DNA of 64,000 nucleotides from Novosphingobium sp. B1 (GCF_900176395.1 NZ_FWXL01000003.1:1-64000); one strand, 5' to 3'. Positions 6,218-14,851 are shown, numbered from the stretch's first letter. Notes: generated from the letters alone by a model not told the origin. Program-made: numbers and translations.

Positions 6218-7336
6218 ATGAGCGACACGCAAGTGTCCACCGACCTGTTCGAAAACCCCCTCGGCCTCGATGGTTTCGAGTTCATCGAGTTCTCCGCGCC
6301 CGAGGCTGGCACACTCGGCCCGATCTTCGAACGCATGGGCTTCACCCACATCGCCAATCATCGCTCCAAGGCGGTGCAACTGTGGCGCCAGGGCGGCATC
6401 AACCTGATCGCCAATTACGAACCGCGCAGCCCCGCCGCGTACTTCGCTGCCGAACACGGCCCCTCGGCCTGCGGCATGGGCTGGCGCGTGCGCAATGCTG
6501 CAAAGGCCTATGCCACCGCGCTCGAACGCGGAGCAGAGCCGGTCGAGGTGCGCACTGGCCCCATGGAACTGCGCCTGCCGGCGATCCGCGGCATCGGCGG
6601 CTCGATCATCTACCTGATCGACCGCTATGAAGGTGCGCCGCAGGGCGACCTTTCGATCTACGACATCGATTTCGAATACCTGCCCGGCGTTGATCGCCAC
6701 CCGGTCGGCGCAGGCTTTCACACGATCGATCACCTCACGCACAACGTCTATGGGGGGCGCATGGCGCACTGGGCGGCGTTCTACGAGCGCGTGTTCGGCT
6801 TCCGCGAGATCCGCTATTTCGACATCAAGGGCGAATACACCGGCCTGACCAGCCGGGCGATGACCGCTCCCGATGGCAAGATCCGCATCCCCCTCAACGA
6901 GGAAGCAAAGGCCGGCGGCGGGCAGATCGAGGAATTCCTGCGCGCCTACAATGGTGAGGGCATCCAGCACATTGCCTTCGCCTGCGAAGATCTGATCGGC
7001 GGCTGGGACCAGCTCAAGGCGACCGGCACCCCGTTCATGTCACCTCCGCCCGATACTTATTACGAGATGCTGGACGAGCGCCTGCCCGGCCATGGCGAGG
7101 CGGTGGAAGACCTGAAGACGCGCGGTATCCTGCTCGATGGGTCGACCGAGGCGAACGATCCGCGCCTACTGCTGCAGATCTTTTCCGAAACGCAGATCGG
7201 CCCGGTGTTCTTCGAATTCATCCAGCGCAAGAAGGACGAAGGCTTCGGCGAAGGCAATTTCACCGCGCTGTTCCAGTCGATGGAGCGCGACCAGATGCGT
7301 CGCGGCGTCTTGAAGGTCGAGGAGACTGCAGAATGA
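6218..7336 (+). CDS. hpd: 4-hydroxyphenylpyruvate dioxygenase
   Basis: A 372-residue non-haem iron enzyme converting 4-hydroxyphenylpyruvate and O2 to homogentisate and CO2 in tyrosine catabolism. The two-domain VOC fold is clear. The iron ligands are H172 (in DHLTHNV), H251 (in IQHIAF) and E333 (in FFEFIQR); the spacings of 79 and 82 match the bacterial family. [12 protein letters not shown] motif and the C-terminal [16 protein letters not shown] helix that gates the active site are also present. GAGAGT precedes the ATG. The gene overlaps the following VOC gene by ATGA, so the two are co-translated. No homogentisate dioxygenase is in the window. Confidence 0.95.
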   Translation: MSDTQVSTDLFENPLGLDGFEFIEFSAPEAGTLGPIFERMGFTHIANHRSKAVQLWRQGGINLIANYEPRSPAAYFAAEHGPSACGMGWRVRNAAKAYATALERGAEPVEVRTGPMELRLPAIRGIGGSIIYLIDRYEGAPQGDLSIYDIDFEYLPGVDRHPVGAGFHTIDHLTHNVYGGRMAHWAAFYERVFGFREIRYFDIKGEYTGLTSRAMTAPDGKIRIPLNEEAKAGGGQIEEFLRAYNGEGIQHIAFACEDLIGGWDQLKATGTPFMSPPPDTYYEMLDERLPGHGEAVEDLKTRGILLDGSTEANDPRLLLQIFSETQIGPVFFEFIQRKKDEGFGEGNFTALFQSMERDQMRRGVLKVEETAE

Positions 7337-7878
7337 TCCCGCAGATCAAGCGCATCCACCACGTCGCCTATCGTTGCCGCGACGCAAAGGAGACCGTCGA
7401 GTGGTACGAGCGCGTGATGGGGATGCGCTACACCACTGCCTTTGCCGAAGACAAGGTTCCCTCGACTGGCGAGGACGATCCCTACATGCACATCTTCCTG
7501 GATTGCGGCGGAGGCAACGTGCTGGCCTTCTTCGAACTGCCGAACCAGCCGGAAATGGGCAAGGACCCCAATACACCTGCCTGGGTCCAGCACATCGCCT
7601 TCGAGGTCGAAGACGAAGCTGCTTTGCAATCGGCCAAGGCTCATCTCGAAGCCGAGGGCATCGACGTCCTGGGGCCGACCTACCACGGCGTCTTTCGCTC
7701 GATCTACTTCTTCGATCCGAACGGCCATCGGCTGGAATTGGCCTGCAACATCGGCACCGCCGAGCAATACGCAGAACTCGCAGACCTGGCGCCGGTAATG
7801 CTCGAGGAATGGAGCCAGACCAAGCGCGCTCCTCGCCACGCCGAATGGCTCCACAAGGACCCTGACCTGACCAAATGA
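7333..7878 (+). CDS. VOC-family metalloprotein coupled to hpd
   Basis: A 181-residue single-domain-pair VOC (vicinal oxygen chelate) protein. It has candidate metal ligands H10 (IHHVAY), H87 (VQHIAFEV) and E135 (GHRLELAC), and a [12 protein letters not shown] signature typical of glyoxalase and extradiol-dioxygenase-like proteins. It begins with ATG overlapping the hpd stop, so it is expected to be made together with Hpd. Possible roles are an auxiliary dioxygenase, a glyoxalase-like enzyme or an isomerase acting on a tyrosine-pathway intermediate; the sequence does not decide. A strong bidirectional hairpin follows. Confidence 0.75.
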   Translation: MIPQIKRIHHVAYRCRDAKETVEWYERVMGMRYTTAFAEDKVPSTGEDDPYMHIFLDCGGGNVLAFFELPNQPEMGKDPNTPAWVQHIAFEVEDEAALQSAKAHLEAEGIDVLGPTYHGVFRSIYFFDPNGHRLELACNIGTAEQYAELADLAPVMLEEWSQTKRAPRHAEWLHKDPDLTK

Positions 7879-7883
7879 AAAAT

Positions 7884-7911
7884 CGCCCCGGTCGCACTGG
7901 CAACCGGGGCG
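7884..7911. terminator. Bidirectional rho-independent terminator
   Basis: CGCCCCGGT and ACCGGGGCG form a perfect nine-base GC-rich stem with a ten-base loop between two convergent genes. Read on the minus strand the stem is followed by ATTTTTC; on the plus strand by CAATCTTTC. It probably stops both the hpd-VOC and the vdh-ech transcripts. Confidence 0.8.
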
Positions 7912-7935
7912 CAATCTTTCAGCAGAACGCCGGGA

Positions 7936-8790
7936 TCAGCGCTTGATCTTGCTCGTGTCGAACGTGCCGAGCCCGGGCTTGAAGCTCTTCTCGTCAAGGA
8001 ACTGGCGCGTCGCTTCCTTGCGGGCTTCGACGCCGCCGAAGTTGTGCAGCGCTTCCTGCGCGCGGATAAGGTAGTCCTCGGCATTGTCATAAGTCATTTC
8101 GGTCATCCGGCGCACCGCCCACTTCGTGGCGCGCAGCGCGTGACCGTCCTTCTTCGACAGCGCTTCGGCAATCTCGAGCACGCGGGCTTGCAGCTTGTCG
8201 GCCGGCACGGCCTCGGTGACCAGGCCCTGCTCTTCGGCCTGCTTGCCGGTGAGGTTCTCGCCCATCATCGCATGGTACATCGCCTTGCGCAGCGGCATCA
8301 GGTCGGCAACGACCTTCGAAGCGCCGCCACCCGGCAGGATGCCCCAATTGATTTCCGACAGGCCGAACTGCGCGTCTTCAGCGGCAATCGCGATGTCGCA
8401 GGCGAACAGCGGGCCATAGCCGCCGCCGAAGCACCACCCGTTGACCATGGCGATCGTCGGCTTTTCGTACCAGCGCAGGCGCTCCCACCAGGAGTAGGCT
8501 TCGCGCTGTGCCTTGCGGATCGACCACAGGCCCTCGGCCTCGGTCTCGCGGAAATATTCCTTGAGATCCATGCCGGCCGACCAGGCATCGCCCTCGCCGG
8601 TCAGCACCAGGACCTTGACGTCCTCGCGGAACTCCAGGTCGGTGATGACCTTGCCCATCTGGCGGTTGAGCTTGGGGCTCATGCAATTGCGCTTTTCCGG
8701 GCGGTTGAACTTCACCCAGGCAATGCCGTTTTCAATGGTGAATTCGACGGTGTCTTCTTCCGCGCGCTCGATCTTCTGCTGTTCGGTCAT
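7936..8790 (-). CDS. ech: p-hydroxycinnamoyl-CoA (feruloyl-CoA) hydratase-lyase
   Basis: A 284-residue crotonase-fold enzyme. It hydrates feruloyl-, caffeoyl- or coumaroyl-CoA and cleaves the product to acetyl-CoA and vanillin or a related benzaldehyde. Family phrases are nearly complete: RPEKRNCMSP, GMDLKEYFRE, KPTIAMVNGWCFGGG, FGLSEINWGI and LDEKSFKPGL. E146 (in SEINWG) and Y79 (in KEYF) match the catalytic Glu and Tyr of the Pseudomonas enzyme. The position of its conserved active-site Ser (GGGFSP) is Gly here (GGGYGP). The ATG at 8790 (MTEQQKIER) is chosen; the 104-residue upstream extension is antisense to the aldehyde dehydrogenase gene. It lies 25 bases behind vdh. No feruloyl-CoA synthetase gene is in the window. 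Confidence 0.93.
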   Translation of the reverse strand: MTEQQKIERAEEDTVEFTIENGIAWVKFNRPEKRNCMSPKLNRQMGKVITDLEFREDVKVLVLTGEGDAWSAGMDLKEYFRETEAEGLWSIRKAQREAYSWWERLRWYEKPTIAMVNGWCFGGGYGPLFACDIAIAAEDAQFGLSEINWGILPGGGASKVVADLMPLRKAMYHAMMGENLTGKQAEEQGLVTEAVPADKLQARVLEIAEALSKKDGHALRATKWAVRRMTEMTYDNAEDYLIRAQEALHNFGGVEARKEATRQFLDEKSFKPGLGTFDTSKIKR

Positions 8791-8815
8791 GTCGGTTCCT
8801 TGCGAGATGAGTAAG

Positions 8816-10216
8816 TCAGATGGGGAAATGGCCGGGCTGGGTTTCCATGGTGATCCAGCGCAGTTCGGTGAAGCTGTCGATCCCCGCCTTGCCGCCGAAG
8901 CGGCCGTATCCCGACGCGCCAACGCCCCCGAACGGCATCTGCGCCTCGTCATGGACCGTCGGACCGTTGACGTGGCAGATGCCCGACTTGATCTGGCGGG
9001 CAACGCGCAGGCCGCGTGCGGTGTCACGGGTGAACACCGCAGCGGACAGCCCATATTCTGTATCATTGGCAAGTTCGATAGCGTGCGCCTCGTCGCGAGC
9101 ACGGATTACCCCGACCACCGGGCCGAAGCTTTCGTCACGGAACAGCTTCATGTCTTGGGTCACGCCGGCAACAACGTGTGCTGGCATGAGCACGTTCTGC
9201 GTGGTTTCGCCACCCGTGAGCAATTGCGCGCCCTTGGCCAGCGCATCGTCGATCAGGCTCTGGCAGTGGGCGACGGTCTTGGCGTCGACCACGGCGCCCA
9301 ATGGCGTCGTGCCGTCGCGGGGATCGCCTACCGCCATCGAGGAGACCTTCGCCTTGAACTTCTCGGCAAAGGCATCGGCCACAGCGTCCACGACGATGAT
9401 CCGCTCTGTCGACATGCAGATCTGGCCCTGATTCATGAAGGCGCCGAACGCTGCAGCCTTGACCGCCTCGTCAAGGTCAGCGTCGTCGAGCACGATCAGC
9501 GGGGCCTTTCCACCCAGTTCGAGCAGGCAGGGCTTGAGATGTTCGGCGGCGCGCTTGGCGATGATGCGGCCGACCGCGGTCGAACCGGTAAAATTGATCC
9601 GCTTGACCTGTGGCGCATCGATCAGTGCGCCGACGACATCGGCTGCGTCCTTCGGCGCGTTGGTGACGACCTGGACCACGCCTTCGGGGAACCCTGCTTC
9701 TTCAAAGGCCTCGATGATCAGGGCGTGGGTACGCGGGCACTGCTCGCTGGCCTTGAGGATCACGGCGTTGCCGCAGGCGAGCGGCACCGCGATGGCGCGG
9801 ACGCCAAGGATGATCGGAGCGTTCCATGGCGCGATACCAAGAATGACGCCAACCGGTTCGCGCAGCGCCATGGCAACGCAGCCCGGCTTGTCCGACGGAA
9901 TGACTTCGCCAGAAATCTGGGTGGTCAGCGCCGCGGCTTCGCGCACCATGCTTGCGGCAAGGCCCAGATTGAACAGCGCCCACCCCTTGGTCGCGCCAAT
10001 TTCGCCCATCATCGCCTCGACAAAGGCTTCGGCACGCGCCTCAAGCGCGGCGGCGGCCTTCATCAGTACCGAGCGGCGTGCGTTCGGGCCGGTGGCGGCC
10101 CATTGTGCAAAGGCTTCACCCGCCCTGCCCGCAATCGCCGAAATATCGGACGGCTGCATGGCTTCGGCTTGCGAGGCGACGGCCCCGGTCAAAGGATTGA
10201 TGCGCTCGAACTGCAT
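8816..10216 (-). CDS. vdh: Vanillin / aromatic aldehyde dehydrogenase
   Basis: A 466-residue NAD(P)-dependent aldehyde dehydrogenase with oxyanion N132 (APWNAP), general base E233 (LELGGKAP) and nucleophile C267 (GQICMST). It is the first gene of a two-gene operon with ech, so the expected substrate is vanillin, protocatechualdehyde or 4-hydroxybenzaldehyde released by Ech. The product would be the matching aromatic acid, feeding protocatechuate pathways. Length and motifs agree with vanillin dehydrogenases (Vdh/LigV). GGGAGAGC precedes the ATG. Confidence 0.88.
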   Translation of the reverse strand: MQFERINPLTGAVASQAEAMQPSDISAIAGRAGEAFAQWAATGPNARRSVLMKAAAALEARAEAFVEAMMGEIGATKGWALFNLGLAASMVREAAALTTQISGEVIPSDKPGCVAMALREPVGVILGIAPWNAPIILGVRAIAVPLACGNAVILKASEQCPRTHALIIEAFEEAGFPEGVVQVVTNAPKDAADVVGALIDAPQVKRINFTGSTAVGRIIAKRAAEHLKPCLLELGGKAPLIVLDDADLDEAVKAAAFGAFMNQGQICMSTERIIVVDAVADAFAEKFKAKVSSMAVGDPRDGTTPLGAVVDAKTVAHCQSLIDDALAKGAQLLTGGETTQNVLMPAHVVAGVTQDMKLFRDESFGPVVGVIRARDEAHAIELANDTEYGLSAAVFTRDTARGLRVARQIKSGICHVNGPTVHDEAQMPFGGVGASGYGRFGGKAGIDSFTELRWITMETQPGHFPI

Positions 10217-10446
10217 GTCTGCTCTCCCAATCTGTTATGATTTATAGCAATCATCTTTGTCTGTCGCAACTGTCATTTCGTACACGGATTGCAGGAGCGG
10301 GCAGTCCCCCGCCCTTTTGTGCAGGTGCTAAATCAAGGTTGATCTAACGTGCTCCGGGAGCGATGCCGCCGACCTGTTTTGCAACTGGATCAGACCCTTG
10401 CAGCCAGCTATGCGACTGCGTTTGTCAGCAAATCGCGACGGATAAG

Positions 10447-10459
10447 TGCATTAAATGCA
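10447..10459. promoter_or_regulatory. Perfect dyad, weak candidate operator
   Basis: TGCATT-A-AATGCA lies about 230 bases upstream of vdh. Perfect six-base dyads are expected several times by chance in a window of this size, so only the intergenic position speaks for it. Confidence 0.2.
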
Positions 10460-10544
10460 AGCGCGAGATGCGTTTTCGCACTTGCGAAATAAACGAATAT
10501 CACCCAGATAGGTCGGGCCTTTCAGGCATCCTCTCCCAAACTTC

Positions 10545-10581
10545 AAAAGGGCCGCCCGGCAACGGTGCGGCCCCTTTTTTT
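10545..10581 (-). terminator. Rho-independent terminator of the quinone-oxidoreductase-like gene
   Basis: GGGCCGC and GCGGCCC pair as a GC-rich stem about 30 bases beyond the stop codon at 10614. Runs of A on the left and T on the right flank it, so it can work on either strand. The minus-strand gene is the only one that needs it. Confidence 0.7.
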
Positions 10582-10613
10582 GCCTGCTGTCGAATATCCG
10601 CCGACAGTCGCAG

Positions 10614-11603
10614 TCATTCGTGCGGCAGAATCACGCTCCGTCCGACAACTTCGCGCCGCGACATGGCATCGAACGCGGCTCGCCAGTCGTCCAGGCCGAA
10701 ACAGGCATGGACGTGCGGTCTGATCGCGCCACTCGAGGCCAATGCAAGAATGCTGGCAAGGTTTTCCGCGCCCCGTTCCGGAAAGCGTCGGCCGTACTCG
10801 CCGGCCCTCACCCCGACCACGGAAAACCCTTTGATCAGCGGGATGTTTGCACCCACGCTGGGGATGCGGCCGGCGGCAAAGCCGACGACGAGCAGGCGTC
10901 CATCAAATGCGATGCACCGCAAGGATTCATCGAAAACTTCGGCCCCGACCGGATCGAAGATGAGGTCGGCGCCCCGCCCAGCGGTCAAGCCGAGCACGAC
11001 CTCACGAAAGCCGGGGGAGCCGTCTATCACTTCGGCATCAGGATGCAGGGCAGCAATCGCATGGCGCTTGGATTCGCTGGATGCGGTGGCAAGGACTCGC
11101 AGGCCCAACGCCAGCCCAAGATCGACCGCCGCAAGCCCCACGCCGCCAGCGGCGCCATGCACCAGCAAGGTTTCGCCTCTTTCGCAGCGGCCTCGGCGGA
11201 CCAGCGCAACCCAGGCCGTCAGGTATGCTGCTCGAAGCGCAGCGCCCTGCGCCATCGACAGCGACGCGGGCAGCGGCAGCATCGCCTCGTCGCCGAACAG
11301 CCCATAGCGCGCCACAGCCCCCGTCAATCCGCCGACGATGACCCGGTCCCCAGCAACAAATGCGCTGCCGGGTGCCGCCTCGACGATGGTCCCTGCGCCT
11401 TCCATGCCGGGGATGAACGGCACCGCAGGCTTGGCCTGATAGAGCCCCTTGGTCATCAGCAGATCGGGGAAACCAAGGGCCGTCGCCTCGATCCGTACCA
11501 GCGATTGCCCTGCGCGCGCTGCCGGCATCGGCAAATCGACCAGCGCCAGACCGCCAAGGTCTGCGCTCAATGACTGCACTTGCAGCGCCCGATTCGTAGC
11601 CAT
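10614..11603 (-). CDS. Quinone oxidoreductase-like (medium-chain dehydrogenase/reductase) protein
   Basis: A 329-residue protein with an N-terminal GroES-like domain and a Rossmann domain. The cofactor loop reads HGAAGGVGLAAVDLG, the AAGGVG form typical of NADPH:quinone oxidoreductases. No structural-zinc cysteine cluster or catalytic Cys/His zinc site is present, so it belongs to the zinc-free QOR branch. LTAWVALVRRG and GRGADLIFDPVG are further family phrases. AAAGGAGG upstream of the ATG at 11603 fixes the start against the longer frame. It likely reduces a quinone or enone with NADPH; the substrate is unknown. It is transcribed divergently from the UrcA gene. Confidence 0.82.
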   Translation of the reverse strand: MATNRALQVQSLSADLGGLALVDLPMPAARAGQSLVRIEATALGFPDLLMTKGLYQAKPAVPFIPGMEGAGTIVEAAPGSAFVAGDRVIVGGLTGAVARYGLFGDEAMLPLPASLSMAQGAALRAAYLTAWVALVRRGRCERGETLLVHGAAGGVGLAAVDLGLALGLRVLATASSESKRHAIAALHPDAEVIDGSPGFREVVLGLTAGRGADLIFDPVGAEVFDESLRCIAFDGRLLVVGFAAGRIPSVGANIPLIKGFSVVGVRAGEYGRRFPERGAENLASILALASSGAIRPHVHACFGLDDWRAAFDAMSRREVVGRSVILPHE

Positions 11604-12061
11604 CTCGGATCCTCCTTTCCGTACCATGGCGGCGCTCGCACCAAGGCGGAAGGCCCGTTTCATGACCAATTGCCCCTGCAACCCGCCTCGCGATGCCGCA
11701 GTGCAGCGCGAACGCCATCGTTGTTGGCGGGCCTCACGGAGGCAGGCGCACGTACATATCGAGGTTCGGCCTGTTCGAATGAAGTTGCTGACTTGCGGCG
11801 ACATTCTGAACATCTGTCCAGAATGTGTTCATACGAATATGCCAGAGCGTGATACTGACCTGATCGCGCGACTGCGGGGTATGCTGCACGGCACAAGTGA
11901 ACCTTTGAAAATCAAGCATTTCCGGGGGTTTTTGCTTGCCTGCAGGATAGCTTGCCCATAAATTATGCAGCAGATCAGGGCAGTCGGAATACCTCTGACA
12001 AACCTGGCACGGGACCGGTCAAAGTCGGCCCGATCGAATATCCTTCGCAGGAGAAATTGCC
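11604..12061. other. Divergent intergenic region
   Basis: About 460 bases separate the quinone-oxidoreductase-like gene (minus) and the UrcA gene (plus). Both promoters should lie here. The right half is less GC-rich. A dyad is present at 11801-11826. CAGGAGAAATTGCC directly before 12062 is the UrcA ribosome-binding region. No convincing gene is seen. Confidence 0.5.
11801..11826. promoter_or_regulatory. Inverted repeat, candidate operator
   Basis: ACATTCTG and CAGAATGT form perfect eight-base arms around ten bases in the divergent region. A second, interlaced pair (GAACA at 11808-11812 and TGTTC at 11826-11830) is also present. The position suits a regulator site or a stem in an RNA leader. 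Confidence 0.35.
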
Positions 12062-12373
12062 ATGAAGATCCATTACGCCGCTGCGGCGGCAATTGTCGCG
12101 CTTTGCGCCTCCGGCACTGCCCTTGCCGGCAAAGCCCCACAGACGGTCAAGCTTTCGGTATCGGCCGACGGTCTGGACCTGACCAAGGCCGCCGATATCC
12201 GCAAGCTGCGCAACCGCATCGCTGATGCCGCCGCTGCTGCATGCGATCCGGCTGACCGCATGATCGTGACCACCCTGCCCGACTATCAGTGCCGTCGTGA
12301 AGCCATTGCCGGGGCCGAACCCACGGTACAGGAATTGTCGCAGGCCGCGCGTCGCGGGGCCATGGCACGCTGA
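12062..12373 (+). CDS. UrcA family secreted protein
   Basis: A 103-residue protein with a signal peptide (MKIHYAAAAAIVALCASGTALA, cleavage after ALA). The mature part follows the UrcA pattern: KLSVSADGLDLTKAADIRKLRNRIADAAAAAC, a second cysteine in YQCRREAI, then a basic tail. The two cysteines probably form a disulfide in the periplasm. UrcA-family proteins are typical of sphingomonads and relatives, and their role is unknown. CAGGAG precedes the ATG. Confidence 0.75.
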   Translation: MKIHYAAAAAIVALCASGTALAGKAPQTVKLSVSADGLDLTKAADIRKLRNRIADAAAAACDPADRMIVTTLPDYQCRREAIAGAEPTVQELSQAARRGAMAR

Positions 12374-12380
12374 GAGCGAT

Positions 12381-12422
12381 GCAGGGTGGCAGCGTGAGCC
12401 GACTGACGCGCCGCCACCCTGC
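12381..12422. terminator. Long perfect hairpin between convergent genes
   Basis: GCAGGGTGGC and GCCACCCTGC pair perfectly over ten bases with a 22-base loop between the stop codons of the UrcA gene and the response-regulator gene. There is no T-tract, so it may act as a transcript-stabilising hairpin or weak bidirectional terminator. Confidence 0.5.
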
Positions 12423-12425
12423 TGG

Positions 12426-13343
12426 TCAGTTATCCAGCACCTTGATGGCGACAGCTGCTGCGGCAGCGCGGGTTTCCACGCCCACTTTCTCGAAGATGCG
12501 TTCGAGGTGCTTCTGCACCGTGCGCGGGCTGATTGCCAGCACTTCGGAAATCATCCCGTTCGACTTTCCATAGCTGATCCAGAGCAGTACCTCGGCTTCC
12601 CGGTCGGTAAGGGAAAGGCGCTGCTGCAGCCGCATGACGTCGGCCTTGGGATTGAGATCGTTCAGCCGGATGAGCAGTTCGGTTTCGCGGTATTGCGCGA
12701 TAAGCACGAGCTCGAGCGCCCCCTCATCGTGTTCGATGCGTGCCGAGGAGCCGATCGTGCTTCGCGAGAGAAGCCGGACAAGGGCAGCCTGAACGCTTTC
12801 GGGCAAGGCCTTGCCCCGGCGGCCCCATGCCGGATCGAGGCGCGCGATGACGGCGTCAGCCATCGGCGTGCTCCAGAGCTGGCTGCCTTGCCGATCGACT
12901 GCCATCATGGCTCGGCCAGTGGCGTCAAGGCCAGCCGCACCTGCCTGCATCGCCCTTGCCTGGCCGATGTGAACCCGCACGCGCGCCAGCAATTCATGCA
13001 CGTTTACCGGCTTGCGCAGGTAATCGATGCCGCCAGCCTCGAACCCCTGGACGACATGCTCGCTTTCGGTCAGCCCGGTCATGAAGACGACCGGCACATG
13101 CGCCAGCCCAGCCCGGCGCTTGATGCGGGCGGTCGTCTCGAAGCCGGTCATGCCGGGCATGATACCGTCCATCAGGATAAGGTCGGGCGTCACATGCTGC
13201 AGCAGGTCGAGCGCCGACGCGCCCGACACTGCCACCAGCACCGTGATCCCGGCATTTTCCAGAGTATCGGTAAGGAAACGCAGCGAGTCCGGCTCGTCAT
13301 CGACGACAAGCACGGTGTCACGGCGCGGGTCGAGCTCGGCCAT
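12426..13343 (-). CDS. Response regulator, receiver domain plus LuxR-type HTH
   Basis: A 305-residue protein. Residues 10-125 are a receiver domain with phosphorylation site D59 (LILMDGIMPGM), acidic pocket DDE near 15-17 and K in YLRKPV. A linker follows, then a C-terminal LuxR-type helix-turn-helix from about residue 240 (LTDREAEVLLWISYGKSNGMISEVLAISPRTVQKHL). It lies two bases behind the hybrid kinase gene and is surely its partner. Phosphorylation should control DNA binding; the regulon is unknown. Confidence 0.88.
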   Translation of the reverse strand: MAELDPRRDTVLVVDDEPDSLRFLTDTLENAGITVLVAVSGASALDLLQHVTPDLILMDGIMPGMTGFETTARIKRRAGLAHVPVVFMTGLTESEHVVQGFEAGGIDYLRKPVNVHELLARVRVHIGQARAMQAGAAGLDATGRAMMAVDRQGSQLWSTPMADAVIARLDPAWGRRGKALPESVQAALVRLLSRSTIGSSARIEHDEGALELVLIAQYRETELLIRLNDLNPKADVMRLQQRLSLTDREAEVLLWISYGKSNGMISEVLAISPRTVQKHLERIFEKVGVETRAAAAAVAIKVLDN

Positions 13344-13345
13344 GC

Positions 13346-14851
13346 TCAGATTTCCTCCAGCACACGCCGCATCGCCACGAGATCGAAGCGATCAAGGCAA
13401 TCGTGCAGGCGGGAAACGAATGCGGCAGCACCGGGATCGGCCTCGGCGAGCTTCCGTATCCCGCCCTCAAGGCCGCGCACATGGCCAATCTGCACAAGCG
13501 CCTTCAGCTTGTCGGCATGAAGTCTGGCCTCTTCCGAAAGAACGGGCGCGCTGGCATGAGCCGGGGCCTTGGCCGAAGCTGCTGCGGGCTTGATCCAGTC
13601 CACCCTGAGGCGGCGGCCGACGGCATCGATCAGCTTGCGAAAATCGATCGGCTTCAGCAGGAATTCGTCATGCGCTGCGGCCTGTCCGGTCAACCCGTGC
13701 CGTTCGGCGGCATTCGCCGAAAGCATGAGGATCTGGAGTTCCCTGCCATGCGCGGCGCGAAGCTGCGCTGCCACGTCCCACCCCGACATTCCCGGCATCG
13801 AGACATCGAGAATCGCGGCATCGAAGCGGCCGAGGCGAGACTTTGCCAGGGCGCTTTCGCCATCGCTTGCGGTCTCGACGGCAAAGCCGAGATCCTCGAA
13901 CGTCAGGCGCAGCATCTGCAGATGATCGGCATCATCGTCGACGAGGAGCAGGCTGCGCCGAGGGCCAGCGTATCCGGTAGGCCGCTCGTCCTGCGCCGAT
14001 GGATCGACATCGGCCGACACCTGCGGCGCCATGAGCACCATGCGGAAGCACGAGCCTTCGCCTTCGCGGCTGACCAGCGACAGATCGCCGCCGAGCATGC
14101 GCACGATCGCGCTGGTGATCGCAAGCCCGAGGCCGGCTCCGCTCTGGTCGGCGGCAGCCTGGGTGGCGCCGCGCGCATAAGGCGTGAAAATCGCCTCCTG
14201 ATCCTCTTGGGCAATGCCGGGTCCGGTGTCGCGCACCTCGAAAGTCGCAAGCTCGCTCGCCCAGTCGAGCCTTACGGCTACGGCACCCCGGTTGGTAAAC
14301 TTGACCGCATTCGACACGAGATTGATCAGCGCCTGTCGCAGCCGCCTTTCGTCCATGCGCACGAAATCGGGTACGCGCCTGCCGAAGGTGCAGACGAGAT
14401 CCAGCCCCTTCTGCTCGGCCTGGGGTCGGAACATGTCGGCTACCTGGTTGACCAGGCTGCGCAGGCGGAACACGGTGGCATCGAGCCGGACTACGCCCTG
14501 CTCCACCGCCGCAATGTCGAGCAGGCCTTCGACGAGGTTGGCGAGGTGTTCGGCGCTGCGCCGGATAACGCGTCCGGCAGCAACCGGTTCGATCTCGCCT
14601 CCCTGCTCGATCAGTTGTGCGTAACCGTAGATCGCGTTCAGCGGCGATCGGATCTCGTGGCTGACGGTGGCCAGATAGCGGCTCTTCGCAAGGCTCGCTG
14701 CGGTAGCGGCGCCAAGTGCGCGGCGAAGATCGGCATTTTCGGCAACAAGTTCGTCATGCGTGCGCGCATCGTTGGCGGCGCTGGACATGCCCCTGTCCGC
14801 AACCGTATCCACGTGTCTTTGCATGCGCCGGTCGCTTCGCTGACCCGTCAT
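13346..14851 (-). CDS. Soluble hybrid histidine kinase with C-terminal receiver
   Basis: A 501-residue protein without membrane segments. A short coiled N-terminus (DELVAENADLRRAL) precedes the HisKA domain with H65 (VSHEIRSPLNAIYGY). The ATPase has an N box (NLVSNAVKF), G1 (DTGPGIA) and G2 (SGAGLGLAI). A receiver domain follows with D349 (AILDVSMPGM). The last 70 residues form a helical tail that could be a docking or Hpt-like part, but no Hpt histidine motif is evident. Lack of a transmembrane sensor implies a cytoplasmic signal or a partner protein. ATGs at residues 10 and 22 are alternative starts. Confidence 0.85.
   Translation of the reverse strand: MTGQRSDRRMQRHVDTVADRGMSSAANDARTHDELVAENADLRRALGAATAASLAKSRYLATVSHEIRSPLNAIYGYAQLIEQGGEIEPVAAGRVIRRSAEHLANLVEGLLDIAAVEQGVVRLDATVFRLRSLVNQVADMFRPQAEQKGLDLVCTFGRRVPDFVRMDERRLRQALINLVSNAVKFTNRGAVAVRLDWASELATFEVRDTGPGIAQEDQEAIFTPYARGATQAAADQSGAGLGLAITSAIVRMLGGDLSLVSREGEGSCFRMVLMAPQVSADVDPSAQDERPTGYAGPRRSLLLVDDDADHLQMLRLTFEDLGFAVETASDGESALAKSRLGRFDAAILDVSMPGMSGWDVAAQLRAAHGRELQILMLSANAAERHGLTGQAAAHDEFLLKPIDFRKLIDAVGRRLRVDWIKPAAASAKAPAHASAPVLSEEARLHADKLKALVQIGHVRGLEGGIRKLAEADPGAAAFVSRLHDCLDRFDLVAMRRVLEEI

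Larger units (their letters stand above)
10217..10613. other. Intergenic region with promoter of the vdh-ech operon
   Basis: About 400 bases without a gene. The vdh promoter must lie here on the minus strand. A perfect dyad TGCATT-A-AATGCA is at 10447-10459, next to a short TGCG-TTTT-CGCA hairpin sequence. The left end is AT-richer than its surroundings. The right end holds the terminator of the quinone-oxidoreductase-like gene. Open frames through this stretch on the plus strand have no protein character. Confidence 0.5.

Noticed and set aside
5864..6970. A 368-codon minus-strand frame opposite hpd
   Set aside because: It is the antisense shadow of the well-supported dioxygenase gene.
8513..10240. 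A 575-codon plus-strand frame opposite vdh
   Set aside because: Antisense shadow caused by the codon bias of the aldehyde dehydrogenase gene.
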